Positions 1 to 9,688 of a DNA stretch of 64,000 bases are shown one piece after another; the stretch's first letter is position 1; the number at the start of each line of letters is the position of its first letter. The notes under the pieces are model-generated. The model searched no databases. It was given only the letters and a program-made list of their open reading frames with translations, and was not told the origin of the DNA. The stretch is from Streptomyces cellulosae (GTDB lineage Bacteria; Actinomycetota; Actinomycetes; Streptomycetales; Streptomycetaceae). The DNA lies in NCBI RefSeq assembly GCF_000721105.1, contig NZ_JOEV01000039.1, positions 62,001 through 126,000 of the forward strand. Reading direction: 5' to 3'. A program made the position numbers and the translations under genes.

Positions 1-244
1 TGACCTCGGGACGTATGCCGGTCTCGTCGACGAGACCCTTGGAGATCGTGTTGGCGACCTCCACGGAGAGGAAGGCACCCACAAGGTTCAGCGCGGCGGA
101 CATGGCCACCGCGACCTTGGGCTTGAGCGCACCGGTCGAGATGGTGGTGGCCATCGCGTTGGCGGTGTCGTGGAAACCGTTCGTGAAATCGAACGCGAGC
201 GCGGTTACCACCACGATCGCGAGGATCAGCGAGAAGTTTTCCAT
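1..244 (-). CDS. Inorganic phosphate transporter, PiT family (5' part only)
   Basis: Cut by the left edge of the window; only the N-terminal ~81 residues are present. The reverse-strand ATG ends at 244. The protein begins with a hydrophobic helix followed by the FTNGFHDTANAMATTI stretch, the signature of PiT low-affinity phosphate/proton or metal-phosphate symporters of the inner membrane. Gene order to the right matches the S. coelicolor region that starts with pitH2 (comparison from memory). The upstream region carries two 11-nt direct repeats resembling a PhoP box, so phosphate-dependent control is likely. The family is certain; the paralogue assignment rests on synteny. Confidence 0.9.
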   Translation of the reverse strand, partial: MENFSLILAIVVVTALAFDFTNGFHDTANAMATTISTGALKPKVAVAMSAALNLVGAFLSVEVANTISKGLVDETGIRPEV

Positions 245-291
245 TTACCCAGGCAATCGTTCGAGGTCATTGGCCGGACGAACGTAAGTAA

Positions 292-313
292 CCTGGATGA
301 ACGGAAGATGAAC
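292..313 (-). promoter_or_regulatory. PHO-box-like direct repeat upstream of the PiT gene
   Basis: Read on the minus strand, GTTCATCTTCC is followed directly by GTTCATCCAGG: two 11-nt units sharing GTTCATC, starting about 70 nt upstream of the PiT start codon. Streptomyces PhoP binds 11-nt direct repeat units of this GTTCA-type sequence. The repeats are seen; PhoP binding is inferred. Confidence 0.6.
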
Positions 314-334
314 TGAAGCAGGCCGCACGGTGTC

Positions 335-360
335 CGGCGGTGCCGATTTTGGCACCGCCG
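335..360. terminator. Hairpin downstream of the GH25 gene
   Basis: A perfect 10-bp stem (CGGCGGTGCC / GGCACCGCCG) with a 6-nt loop GATTTT lies about 48 nt beyond the stop of the leftward lysozyme gene. It has no U-tract, as is common for Streptomyces terminators. Confidence 0.65.
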
Positions 361-407
361 CTCCCGGCCGGGTCCCAGCGGCCCCGTACGACCCTGGCGT
401 CCCTTGG

Positions 408-1157
408 CTACGCGCCTCTGGCGAACTTCCTCAGCCCGCTGAGGGACCCGTTGAAGAGATTCTGGTCACCCGGCAGGGCGCCACCGTTGTCGTACTGCCA
501 GATCGTCCAGAACGACCACCCGCCGGGCAGGGCCCCCGCGTCCGCCCCGTTGTAACGGGCCACCCACAGCGCGTGGTTGGCGGCGAAGGCGCGGCTGCCT
601 CCGGTGCAGGTGTTCCACCAGTGGGCGGTGGTGTAGATCACCGGGCGGCGGCCGGTGAGCCGCTTCGTCTCGTCACTGAACGACTTGATCCAGCTGACCA
701 TCTTCGGCTTGCTCAGGCCGTAGCACTTGTGCTTCTTGTCGTACGGGTTGTACTCGATGTCGAGCGCGGGTGGCAGTGTCCAGCCGTCGCCGGTCCAGGC
801 GCCGCCGTTGCGCACGAAGTACGCCGCCTGCGTTCTGCCCGACGACTTGTCCGGCAGCGCGAAGTGGTACGCCCCGCGGATGATGCCCGCGTTGCGCGCC
901 CCGTTGTACTGCTGACCGAAATACGGGCTGCGATAGGTGTGTGACTCGGTCGCCTTGACGTAGACGAACCTGGCTCCCTCGGCCTTGCTCTGCTGCCAGT
1001 CGACGTTCTTCTGGTGGGAAGAGACGTCGTGCCCCTTCGGCAGGCCGGCCGCCGAGACGGGCGTCTCGGCGAGTGCGATCCCCCCTGCGGTGAGCGCCGC
1101 CACGGACGCCGTGACAGCGCGGTTGCGGCGGCGTATCGGTGTGCGATCACGGGCCAT
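408..1157 (-). CDS. Secreted GH25 lysozyme (N,O-diacetylmuramidase type)
   Basis: A 249-aa protein with an Arg-rich N-terminus, a hydrophobic stretch and an Ala-X-Ala-like cleavage region near residue 37, so probably exported. The mature part is one GH25 domain: GHDVSSHQ (Asp44), FVYVKATES, GAYHFALP, the catalytic ALDIEYN segment (Asp133 and Glu135), YTTAHWW and a C-terminal WTIWQYDN motif. GH25 enzymes cleave the beta-1,4 bond between MurNAc and GlcNAc in peptidoglycan. It is a single-gene unit with a hairpin just downstream. No cell-wall-binding repeat is present, so it looks like a catalytic domain alone, plausibly used in wall remodelling or against competitors. Confidence 0.92.
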   Translation of the reverse strand: MARDRTPIRRRNRAVTASVAALTAGGIALAETPVSAAGLPKGHDVSSHQKNVDWQQSKAEGARFVYVKATESHTYRSPYFGQQYNGARNAGIIRGAYHFALPDKSSGRTQAAYFVRNGGAWTGDGWTLPPALDIEYNPYDKKHKCYGLSKPKMVSWIKSFSDETKRLTGRRPVIYTTAHWWNTCTGGSRAFAANHALWVARYNGADAGALPGGWSFWTIWQYDNGGALPGDQNLFNGSLSGLRKFARGA

Positions 1158-1354
1158 ATGTCCCCCCGGAAATGGCTACGTGCACGACAAATCTCCCAGA
1201 GATTACTGGAAGATCATCGAATGATCGGCGATCTCCAGCCAAGCGATCGAAGAAGGCTGCATATGCCTGTATGTGATCTTTCGGAGCGGTGGATTCCGGC
1301 CTAAAGTGCCCCCGCCGGGCCGCGAGTTGAAGCCCGGCCTGGCAAGATCTCCGC

Positions 1355-2122
1355 ATGGCTGAGGAGCAGCGGGAACAGCGGGAACAGCAGAGGCAGCAGC
1401 GGGATGCGCCGGGCGTACGAGATGTGCGAGGGGGCGCGGAAGGAGTGGCGCGCGAGCCGCGGGGGAGGAGCGTGCGCCCCGAGGAGGCGCACGCCTGGGA
1501 GGCGCTCGTCGCGACGGCCCGCCGGACGGTGTCCGAGGGGCTGGTCGTCGGCACCTCCGGCAACGTCTCGGTACGCGTCGAGGGCACTGTGCTGGTCACG
1601 CCGTCGGGCGTGCCCTACGACCGGCTCACCCCGACGGACATCACCGGCGTCGACCTCGACGGCCGCCAGGTGCTCGGGACGCTGACCCCGACCAGCGAAC
1701 TGCCCATGCATCTTGCCGTCTACCGCACCACCGGCGCCGCCGCCGCCGTCGTCCACACCCACGCCGTGCACGCCACGGCCGTCTCGACGCTCGTCCCGGA
1801 GCTCCCGGTGATCCACTACATGGCCGGCGCGCTCGGCGGTCCCGTCCGGGTCGCACCGTACGCGACCTACGGCACGGACGAGTTGGCCGAGAACATGCTC
1901 CACGCCCTCGCCGACCGCTCCGGCTGCCTCCTCCAGAACCACGGCACCCTCACCTACGGCACCACCCTCGACCAGGCCTACGACCGCACGGCCCAGCTGG
2001 AGTGGATGTGCCGCCTGTGGCTGACGGCGTCCTCGGTACCGGGCCTGTCCCCGACACTCCTGACCGAGGCACAGCTGGCGGAGGCGGGGGAGCGGTTGCG
2101 GGGGTACGGGCAACGAGGGTGA
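1355..2122 (+). CDS. Class II aldolase/adducin family protein
   Basis: 255 aa. The fold signature is clear: VVGTSGNVSVR near 64-74, TSELPMHLAVYR with the catalytic-type Glu115, zinc ligands in VVHTHAVH (His134, His136), and QNHG (His196). Family members such as L-fuculose-1-phosphate aldolase cleave sugar phosphates to DHAP or a related product; the substrate here cannot be named. The first ~40 residues are Glu/Gln/Arg-rich low complexity and lie outside the domain. A GTG at 1472, close behind a GGAGGAG tract, is an alternative start. It stands alone between a divergent lysozyme gene and an alpha/beta hydrolase. Confidence 0.85.
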   Translation: MAEEQREQREQQRQQRDAPGVRDVRGGAEGVAREPRGRSVRPEEAHAWEALVATARRTVSEGLVVGTSGNVSVRVEGTVLVTPSGVPYDRLTPTDITGVDLDGRQVLGTLTPTSELPMHLAVYRTTGAAAAVVHTHAVHATAVSTLVPELPVIHYMAGALGGPVRVAPYATYGTDELAENMLHALADRSGCLLQNHGTLTYGTTLDQAYDRTAQLEWMCRLWLTASSVPGLSPTLLTEAQLAEAGERLRGYGQRG

Positions 2123-2666
2123 GACGTCGAACTCGCCCGCTTCCCTGCGTCGCCCCGTCCACCGGTTGCCGGTCAGGCCGGGGCTGCTGCGTCGGGCTGT
2201 CGGATCGGTTGCTGGTCGTGAGTGGCTGTGTCGGGTCGTTGGTCCGGCTGCCGGTCACGAGCCGAGCCGCCGCGCAGGCCGGTTCGTCCGGCTGCCCCGC
2301 ACGTCTTCCGCCGTGAGGCCGGTCAGCGACCCGGCAGGGCCGGTGCGAAGCCGTGCGACGAGGCCGCCGTCAGCCGCGCGCTGAGCAGGGCGAGCGGGGT
2401 CGGTCGGGCCGCCGGGCTGTCGGCGAGACGCCGGGCCGTGTGCCGCGCCGACGGCTCGGCCCGCAGTTCGGCCCGCAGCTCGGCCGGCATGGGGCGCTCC
2501 CGGGGCCCGCCGCGGACCGGGAAGTGCCCGTACGTTGCCGGCGGTGCCATTCCTCCGACGCCACCGGGGACCGCACCCCGCGGCACGCACCCCGATCCAC
2601 CGCGAAGCATCACTCCGAGCCGTCCGCCCGCTGGCCTGGCGCGGGATCCGCCGGGACACTGGACCC
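2123..2666. other. Intergenic stretch without a supportable gene
   Basis: 544 nt. The first part contains imperfect copies of GGTTGCCGGTC/GGTTGCTGGTC-like words. Long open frames cross it on both strands, but their composition (Arg/Pro/Ala only) is that of high-GC shadows. No tRNA or convincing hairpin was seen. The promoter of the downstream hydrolase presumably lies near its right end. Confidence 0.6.
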
Positions 2667-3818
2667 GTGCGCACTGTCACAGCAACGGCCGCCGCCGTCA
2701 CCGCAGCCCTGGCCGCCGGCGCGGCGAGCGTCGTCGCCGGCCGTCTCGCCAGCGACGCCGCGCTCAAGGCGCCGCCAGGACGCCCCCTGCCCACCGAACC
2801 CCGGCTCACCGTGCACGCCACGGCCGCTGGCCGGATCGCCGTCACCCGCGACCTGGCCGCGCTGCGCCCCGGCATTCACGGCCTCGGCGGCAGCGGTTCG
2901 CACGCGGTCGTCGGCCCCGTCCTGGGCACGGAGTCCCACTCCGCGGACACGGTCGTACGGCGTCTGGAACGCGTCACGCACGGCACCATCAAGCCCGGCG
3001 ACAAGGTCTGGCTCACCCCGAACCTGTACGTCGGCAACCCGGGCAGCGCCCTCGGCCTGGACCACGCCGACGTCGACGTCCCCGGCGAACTCGGCGCTCT
3101 GCCCGCGTGGTTCGTGCCGGGAGTACGGGACACCTGGGTGATCGCGGTGCACGGCCTGGGCACCACCCGCGAACACACCATGAACGTCATGGAGTTCCTG
3201 CACCGGAACCGCTTCCCGGTGCTCGCCCTCGCCTACCGCGGCGACCTCGGCGCGCCCCGCTCGCCGGACGGGCTGAACCATCTCGGCGAGACCGAGTGGC
3301 ACGACCTGGACGCGGCCATCCGCTATGCCGTCGCCGACGGTGCCCGCCGGGTCGTCCTGCACGGCTGGTCCACCGGCGCCACCATGGCGTTGCGCGCCGC
3401 GGCGCACTCGGGACTGCGCGACCGGATCGCGGGGCTCGTCCTGGACTCCCCGGTGCTCAGCTGGGAGACGACACTGCGCGCCCTCGCCGCGGCCCGCCGC
3501 ACCCCCGGCGCCCTGCTGCCGCTGGCGGTGCGCGCCGCCCAGGGCCGCACCGGCATGCCCGCAGTCCAAGGACGCACCGGCATGCCCGCCGCCGACACCG
3601 ACGGCGCCGCCGCCGACCTTCCCCTGGCGCCGACCCTGGTCTTCCACGGCCCGGACGACCGGGTGGCCCCCTGGGACCACTCCCGCCGCCTCGCCGCCGC
3701 CCATCCCCACCGCGTGGCCCTCCACACGGTCCGCGACGCCCCCCACGCGGCCATGTGGAACGCCGACCCGAAGTCCTACGAAGAGGCCCTCCGCCGCTTC
3801 CTCACCCCCCTCATGTGA
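2667..3818 (+). CDS. Alpha/beta hydrolase with N-terminal membrane anchor
   Basis: 383 aa from the GTG at 2667, chosen because translation then begins with a hydrophobic anchor (VRTVTATAAAVTAALAAGAAS...). Further upstream the frame is Arg/Pro-rich and not protein-like. Hydrolase features: VIAVHGLG with the oxyanion-side HG, nucleophile elbow GWSTGA (Ser in GxSxG), an acidic residue in GPDDRVAPW, and His in DAPHAAMW. The substrate is unknown; probably an esterase or peptidase-like enzyme at the outer membrane face. The decapeptide-like word QGRTGMPA is duplicated back to back near nt 3539-3590, an internal 33-nt duplication between nucleophile and acid strands that looks recent. Confidence 0.85.
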   Translation: MRTVTATAAAVTAALAAGAASVVAGRLASDAALKAPPGRPLPTEPRLTVHATAAGRIAVTRDLAALRPGIHGLGGSGSHAVVGPVLGTESHSADTVVRRLERVTHGTIKPGDKVWLTPNLYVGNPGSALGLDHADVDVPGELGALPAWFVPGVRDTWVIAVHGLGTTREHTMNVMEFLHRNRFPVLALAYRGDLGAPRSPDGLNHLGETEWHDLDAAIRYAVADGARRVVLHGWSTGATMALRAAAHSGLRDRIAGLVLDSPVLSWETTLRALAAARRTPGALLPLAVRAAQGRTGMPAVQGRTGMPAADTDGAAADLPLAPTLVFHGPDDRVAPWDHSRRLAAAHPHRVALHTVRDAPHAAMWNADPKSYEEALRRFLTPLM

Positions 3819-4383
3819 GCCCCGCCCCACGGTCGTCGCCACCCCGCCACACCCCGGCGGGCACCTCATCCACACGCCCCTCTCACGCCGCATGCCCCTC
3901 TCCGCGCCGCTGCCTCCTTCACCGTGCGCCTCGGTCGAATCCGCTGCCCATGCCCCGCTCAGCGCCGCCGCCCCCTTCACCGAGCGCCCCCGCCAAACCC
4001 GCTGCCCCACGCACCTCTCGACGTCCCCTCACCCCTCTCGACGCCCCCTCACCCCTTCCTGCCGCCTCGTCACCGGCCCCGCCGCCGTGCCACCCCCTCA
4101 ACGCCGGTACGTCGCTCCCGTCGCACCAGCACCCCCGGCCTCCGCTCACCCGCACGCCGGGCGCCCCCGTCTCGGCCTCCCTCCGTTCCCCTCCCCGACC
4201 CCCGCTCTCCAGCACGCCGTCGCCGTCCCTCCCCAACCCCGGTGGCCCAGGTTCCGTTTAACGCCGTACCAGTGGCCTGATCTCGGCTTCCGTCCTCCCG
4301 TGCGGGCCCGGCGTTGGCCATCCCCGTCGCCCGGGGTGACATTCCGTTTGGGTTTTCGGACCGTCAACCGGAAGACTGCACGT
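3819..4383. other. Pyrimidine-rich intergenic tract
   Basis: 565 nt, extremely C-rich on the plus strand, with recurrent words such as CCCCTCACCCC and CTCGACGCCCCCTC around 4010-4070. No gene is supportable: open frames here are Pro/Ser/Arg only. The last ~120 nt before 4384 return to normal base composition and should hold the promoter of the next gene. Confidence 0.6.
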
Positions 4384-5796
4384 GTGACGTCCCGTATCCC
4401 GCGCGACTCCAGGCTTCGACTCGTCCGCCCGCGACCCCTGGCCGCCGCCCCCCGAGCTGTGAACCAGCGGCGCCCGAGCCGCCCGGCACCCCGCCCCCCG
4501 GAGGGCACACCGGCGCCGGCGGAACTGGCCAGAATGGCGCGCTCAGGTCTCGCCGGCGCCGCCCGTGTCGCCCGCTGGGCCGACGCCGCTCTGCGCCCCG
4601 GCCGGGACGGCGCGAGCCCCGACGGCAAGGGCACCCTCGCCGACGAGACCGCCGAACAGGCGGCCGCCGATCTCGGGTTGACTCCGGCTCAGGTGCGCGC
4701 CGACTGGGACACCGCCCGGCTCGCCGGACTCATCGAGGTGCACGGCGACAGCGCCCGCCCCGGCTGGCGGCTGCGCGCCTGGAACCGCGACGACAGTGCC
4801 GTACTGCGCGGCTGGGTCGCCCTCTTCGACGCCTGGTCGCTCGCCCGTCCGGAGCCCGCCGACCACGAGCCGGCCGCGGTCGCCGAGGTGGTCTCCGCCA
4901 TGCCCCAGGTGCTCTCCTTCCTCCAGCTGTCCGCCGGCCCCGTTCCCGTGGAGCAGCTCCTCGATCTCCTGGGGCAGCGCGTCACCGAGCTGCGTACGGA
5001 ACGCTGTGAAATCCCCTTCGGCCCGCGGCCCGAGCCGGCCGAACTCCCCGAGCCGCAGACCGCCGACGCCTCCCTCGCCTCGCTCACCCCCCTCCTCGAC
5101 TGGGCCCTGCGTGCCCTCGCCTCCGTCGGCGCGCTCACCTACGGGGACGGGCAGGCCACGCTCACCCCGCTCGGCAACTGGGCGGTCTGGGTCAAGCTGG
5201 AGCAGATCTGCGTCGCCGCCCAGAGCCCCGCAGGGAACATCGAGCAGCCGGCCGAGGACATGCTGCGCGGCTGCGCCCAGCTGCGCCCCAACGCGGCCCG
5301 CGCCGAGTACCGCGCCTGGCTCGCCGCCCGCCCCGTCGGCAACGCTGTCACCGAGCTCCTCGACGCCGCCCGCGGCGAGGACGCCCTGCTGCGCGGCCTC
5401 GCCTTCGAGGCGCTGCGCGTCGTCGGCGCCCCCGCCGAGCCCGACGTCCGCTCCGTGGCCGACGAGCCCGCCCTGCGGCCGTACGCCCTGCTGTGGCTGG
5501 CCGAGCACGACGGGATCGACCCGGAGGACGCCCACGAGGTCCTGACCCGGGAAGAGGCCACCTGGCTGTGGGTCGACACCGCCGCCGCCGTCGCCGACCA
5601 CGGCGAGGCCCCGATGCTGGTCCGGCATCTGGAGTCCGCGCTGCAGCCGACCGTCCCCGCGCTGCTCGACGAGGTGCGCGCCGTCGGCCACCCCCGCACC
5701 GTGCAGGTGCTGGTCGCGCTCGCCGCCGCGCACCCCGACCCGGCCCTGGCGAAGGCAGTGCGCCGCGCCGCCTTCCAGGTGCACACCGGGGGGTGA
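4384..5796 (+). CDS. Uncharacterised actinobacterial protein, possible helix-turn-helix N-terminal region
   Basis: 470 aa starting at GTG 4384 (VTSRIPRDSRLRL...). The start is placed there because the frame to the left is low-complexity. It is Leu/Ala/Glu-rich and soluble. Residues ~75-130 contain ADLGLTPAQVRADWDTARLAGLIEVHGD, which reads like a winged-helix module. The C-terminal third (DAARGEDALLRGLAFEALRVVGA... HPRTVQVLVALAAAHPDPALAKAVRRAAFQ) has helical periodicity reminiscent of HEAT-like repeats. I do not recognise a catalytic motif. It appears monocistronic and is followed within 50 nt by the 3' end of the convergent VOC gene. Confidence 0.8.
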   Translation: MTSRIPRDSRLRLVRPRPLAAAPRAVNQRRPSRPAPRPPEGTPAPAELARMARSGLAGAARVARWADAALRPGRDGASPDGKGTLADETAEQAAADLGLTPAQVRADWDTARLAGLIEVHGDSARPGWRLRAWNRDDSAVLRGWVALFDAWSLARPEPADHEPAAVAEVVSAMPQVLSFLQLSAGPVPVEQLLDLLGQRVTELRTERCEIPFGPRPEPAELPEPQTADASLASLTPLLDWALRALASVGALTYGDGQATLTPLGNWAVWVKLEQICVAAQSPAGNIEQPAEDMLRGCAQLRPNAARAEYRAWLAARPVGNAVTELLDAARGEDALLRGLAFEALRVVGAPAEPDVRSVADEPALRPYALLWLAEHDGIDPEDAHEVLTREEATWLWVDTAAAVADHGEAPMLVRHLESALQPTVPALLDEVRAVGHPRTVQVLVALAAAHPDPALAKAVRRAAFQVHTGG

Positions 5797-5845
5797 GCCG
5801 GGAGTCGAGCCGCCCGGCCGTCAGCCCCCTGGCCCGGCGGCCCGG

Positions 5846-6268
5846 CTAGCCCGCTATCTCGGGGGCGTACGTGCCGAAACTCCACACATTGCCCTCGAGG
5901 TCCCGGGCCATGTAGTCCCGTGAGCCGTAGTCCTGGTCCGTCGGGGGCATCAGGATCTCCGCGCCGTGCTCCACGGCACGCCGGTGGTGTGCGTCGACGT
6001 CGTCCACCACGACGTACACACCCGTGGTGCCCGCGTCCTTCATCGCATGGTCGAAGACGCCGCCGCGGCCCTTGGAGCCGACCATGATGGCGCCGTTGCC
6101 CTGCACGAGTTCGGCGTGCATCACCACGTCGGCACCGTTCTCGTCGCTCTCGTACACCGACAGTTCCGTGAAGCCGAAGGCCTCGGTCAGCTGCCGGATC
6201 GCCGCCTTCGCGTCCCTGTAGAGCAGGGTCGGATAGATGCTCGGACGCCCACCGCTCGCATCTGTCAT
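5846..6268 (-). CDS. VOC family protein (glyoxalase/bleomycin-resistance fold)
   Basis: 140 aa. The ATG at 6268 is preferred over a GTG nine nt upstream because AAGGAAG lies about 8-9 nt before the ATG but directly abuts the GTG. It has the beta-alpha-beta-beta-beta pattern of a VOC domain: IYPTLLYRDAKAAIRQLTEAFGF, HAELVQGNGAIMVG, GVYVVVDDVDAHHRRAVEHGAEI, and a terminal DYMARDLEGNVWSFGTY. The final D-L-E-G-N-x-W-x-F segment is typical of PhnB-like/glyoxalase members. The substrate is unknown; it may be a small-molecule-binding or resistance protein. Confidence 0.88.
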   Translation of the reverse strand: MTDASGGRPSIYPTLLYRDAKAAIRQLTEAFGFTELSVYESDENGADVVMHAELVQGNGAIMVGSKGRGGVFDHAMKDAGTTGVYVVVDDVDAHHRRAVEHGAEILMPPTDQDYGSRDYMARDLEGNVWSFGTYAPEIAG

Positions 6269-6408
6269 GCGAATCACTTCCTTGTGATCGGCTGCCGGAA
6301 TTTCCCTCTGCCGTCAGTCTCGCAGCGACCACTGACAACGGCCCGGGCACGGCGCCCGTACACCCCCGCACCCGAACTCCCGCACAAAAAGTGGTTGCAC
6401 GGCCCCGT

Positions 6409-6421
6409 TAGACTGGCCCCA
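6409..6421 (+). promoter_or_regulatory. Probable leaderless promoter -10 of the ABC-F leader
   Basis: TAGACT is followed by six nt and then the ATG at 6421, the geometry of leaderless actinobacterial transcripts (TANNNT, 6-7 nt, A of ATG as +1). No good -35 element is visible. Start-site mapping would decide. Confidence 0.45.
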
Positions 6422-6444
6422 TGGCCATTCTCCTCGCGCATTAG
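6421..6444 (+). CDS. Seven-residue leader peptide upstream of the ABC-F gene (putative)
   Basis: ATG GCC ATT CTC CTC GCG CAT TAG encodes MAILLAH. It ends 56 nt before the GTG of the ABC-F gene and begins at the predicted transcription start. Short leaders before antibiotic-responsive ABC-F genes commonly act by ribosome stalling and attenuation. That mechanism is inferred here, not shown. Confidence 0.4.
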   Translation: MAILLAH

Positions 6445-6500
6445 ACGGCGGGAACGTCCTCAGCCGCCCATCCCGCCCCCATCCGCTCTGGAGTCTGTCC

Positions 6501-8099
<1,599 letters not shown>

Positions 8100-8124
8100 G
8101 CGGTCGAAGCGGTCAACGCCGCTT

Positions 8125-8192
8125 GATCGAAGGAGTGATCCACTGCGTATGGATCATTCGGCCTATCCGTGATCCACCATCTGTGTGAGATC
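8125..8192. promoter_or_regulatory. GATC cluster upstream of the Gbn-like gene
   Basis: Five GATC tetramers start at 8125, 8137, 8152, 8171 and 8189. The middle pair forms a perfect inverted repeat, TGATCCA-N7-TGGATCA (8136-8156), and TGATCCA recurs at 8170. A further GATC is at 8419. At this GC content GATC is expected roughly once per 400 nt. Gbn is known as a GATC-binding nucleoid protein, so these are candidate autoregulatory sites. Confidence 0.55.
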
Positions 8193-8225
8193 TCCTCGTA
8201 CCGAGGTGTGTCCTACATCAATTTC

Positions 8226-8260
8226 ACGGCCGAGCCCTCCATCGACGAGGGCTCGGCCGT
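8226..8260. terminator. Strong hairpin downstream of the ABC-F gene
   Basis: A perfect 13-bp stem (ACGGCCGAGCCCT / AGGGCTCGGCCGT) with a 9-nt loop lies 127 nt past the ABC-F stop. No U-tract. It probably terminates ABC-F transcription and insulates the downstream HTH gene. The rest of the 362-nt gap (8100-8461) holds the GATC cluster and no gene. Confidence 0.65.
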
Positions 8261-8461
8261 CGCACGTCCCTGACCTGGCCCTTCGTGAAATTACCCGTTC
8301 GGCGGTACGAACAACGACGCGTGGAATTACGTGTTCCGCTTGTGGGGACACGCTCCCGTCGTCAAAACCTTGTCTCACGGACCTTGCCGAATGGGTGGCC
8401 ATGACGGCCCGGAGGGGTGATCATGAGGAGACCAGAGCGCACTTCCCATGAGGAGGCACGG

Positions 8462-8683
8462 GTGGCCGAGACTCTGAAGAAGGGCAGCCGGGTAACCGGC
8501 GCCGCGCGCGACAAGCTCGCGGCAGACCTGAAGAAGAAGTACGACTCCGGTGCGAGCATTCGAGCACTGGCCGAGGAAACCGGCCGCTCGTATGGCTTCG
8601 TACACCGGATGCTCAGCGAATCGGGTGTCACGCTCCGTGGGCGTGGCGGGGCGACGCGGGGCAAGAAGGCCGCGTCGTCCTGA
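8462..8683 (+). CDS. gbn: Small HTH nucleoid-associated protein, Gbn-like
   Basis: 73 aa from GTG 8462, preceded by GAGGAGGC at good Shine-Dalgarno spacing. Longer frames starting at 8417 lack this. The sequence has a basic N-terminus (ETLKKGSRVTGAARDKLAADLKKKYDSG), one HTH (SIRALAEETGRSYGFVHRML, ~32-51) and a basic glycine-rich tail ending GKKAASS. Size, HTH and position between pitH2 and fabG match SCO1839/Gbn, a GATC-binding nucleoid protein of Streptomyces that influences development (assignment from memory). It binds DNA and is presumably abundant in the nucleoid. A hairpin follows at 8714. Confidence 0.78.
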   Translation: MAETLKKGSRVTGAARDKLAADLKKKYDSGASIRALAEETGRSYGFVHRMLSESGVTLRGRGGATRGKKAASS

Positions 8684-8713
8684 ACCCGGGCGGCCCATCG
8701 GCTTCGATGGTGG

Positions 8714-8745
8714 CCACCCGGTCGGTCGGTTGACCGGCCGGGTGG
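8714..8745. terminator. Hairpin after the Gbn-like gene
   Basis: A 13-bp stem with one G-U wobble (CCACCCGGTCGGT / ACCGGCCGGGTGG) and a 6-nt loop, 31 nt after the stop and before the enoyl-CoA hydratase promoter region. Confidence 0.65.
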
Positions 8746-8800
8746 TTACTGTGCAGTCACTTAGCATCGCTTTGTTGACCGCACTCATCGGAGGCGCCCC

Positions 8801-9613
8801 ATGGCTTCGCCCGACCAGGACGTAGCTCCTGAAGCTCCCGCACTCGACAAGGACGGCGTACGGCTCACCGTCGACGACGCGATCGCCACGGTGACGCTGA
8901 CCAACCCGGCCAAGCGCAACGCCCAAAATCCCGCTCTGTGGCGGGCGTTGGCCGAAGCCGGGCGGCTCCTGCCGGGCTCCGTCCGAGTCGTGGTGCTGCG
9001 TGCCGAGGGCAAGTCCTTCTCCGCCGGACTCGACCGGAAGGCGTTCACCCCTGAGGGCTTCGACGGCGAACCGTCGTTCATCGACCTCGCCCGGGGCACC
9101 GACGCCGAGCTGGACGCTGCCATCGCCGGGTACCAGGAGGGTTTCACCTGGTGGCGACGGAGTGACATCGTGTCCATCGCCGCGGTGCAGGGGCATGCCA
9201 TCGGGGCGGGCTTCCAGCTCGCGCTCGCCTGTGACCTGCGCGTCGTCGCGGACGACGTGCAGTTCGCCATGCGCGAGACCAGCCTCGGACTCGTACCGGA
9301 CCTCACCGGCACACATCCGCTGGTGGGACTCGTCGGATACGCCCGCGCCCTGGAGATCTGCGCGACCGGGCGGTTCGTCCACGCCGAGGAGGCCGTGAGC
9401 ACCGGCCTGGCGAATGTCGCGGTGCCCGCGGACCAGCTCGAGGGCGCGGTACGCGACCTCGCCGCGGCGCTCCTCGCCGCGCCCCGGGACGCGGTGATCG
9501 AGACCAAGGCGCTGCTGCGCGGCGCCCAGGACCGCGACTACGAGGCACAGCGCACCGCGGAACGCGCCGCACAGGCCCGACGCCTGCGGGACCTGGCGGG
9601 CGTCGGCGAGTAG
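8801..9613 (+). CDS. Enoyl-CoA hydratase/isomerase family protein
   Basis: 270 aa from ATG 8801 with CGGAGG about 8 nt upstream. Crotonase-fold landmarks: VRLTVDDAIATVTLTNPAKRNA at the N-terminus, FSAGLDRKAF (the oxyanion-hole A-G-x-D region), QGHAIGAGFQLALACDLRVVADD (second oxyanion-hole G) and the active-site region MRETSLGLVPDLTGT. Crotonases hydrate or isomerise acyl-CoA thioesters, usually in fatty-acid or amino-acid breakdown. A catalytic Glu is present in the ETSLGLVPD segment, though the exact reaction cannot be set. It is a single gene following the Gbn-like gene. Confidence 0.9.
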   Translation: MASPDQDVAPEAPALDKDGVRLTVDDAIATVTLTNPAKRNAQNPALWRALAEAGRLLPGSVRVVVLRAEGKSFSAGLDRKAFTPEGFDGEPSFIDLARGTDAELDAAIAGYQEGFTWWRRSDIVSIAAVQGHAIGAGFQLALACDLRVVADDVQFAMRETSLGLVPDLTGTHPLVGLVGYARALEICATGRFVHAEEAVSTGLANVAVPADQLEGAVRDLAAALLAAPRDAVIETKALLRGAQDRDYEAQRTAERAAQARRLRDLAGVGE

Positions 9614-9688
9614 GTCCGCAAGGGACGCACGCGTCTCACCGGTCCCATCAGTCCCACGAACCCACCGAACCCACCGAGCTGACCGAAC

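Noticed and set aside
2222..4261. Long plus-strand frame of ~680 codons
   Set aside because: Composition is Arg/Pro/Ser only and it covers the real hydrolase in another frame; a high-GC shadow.
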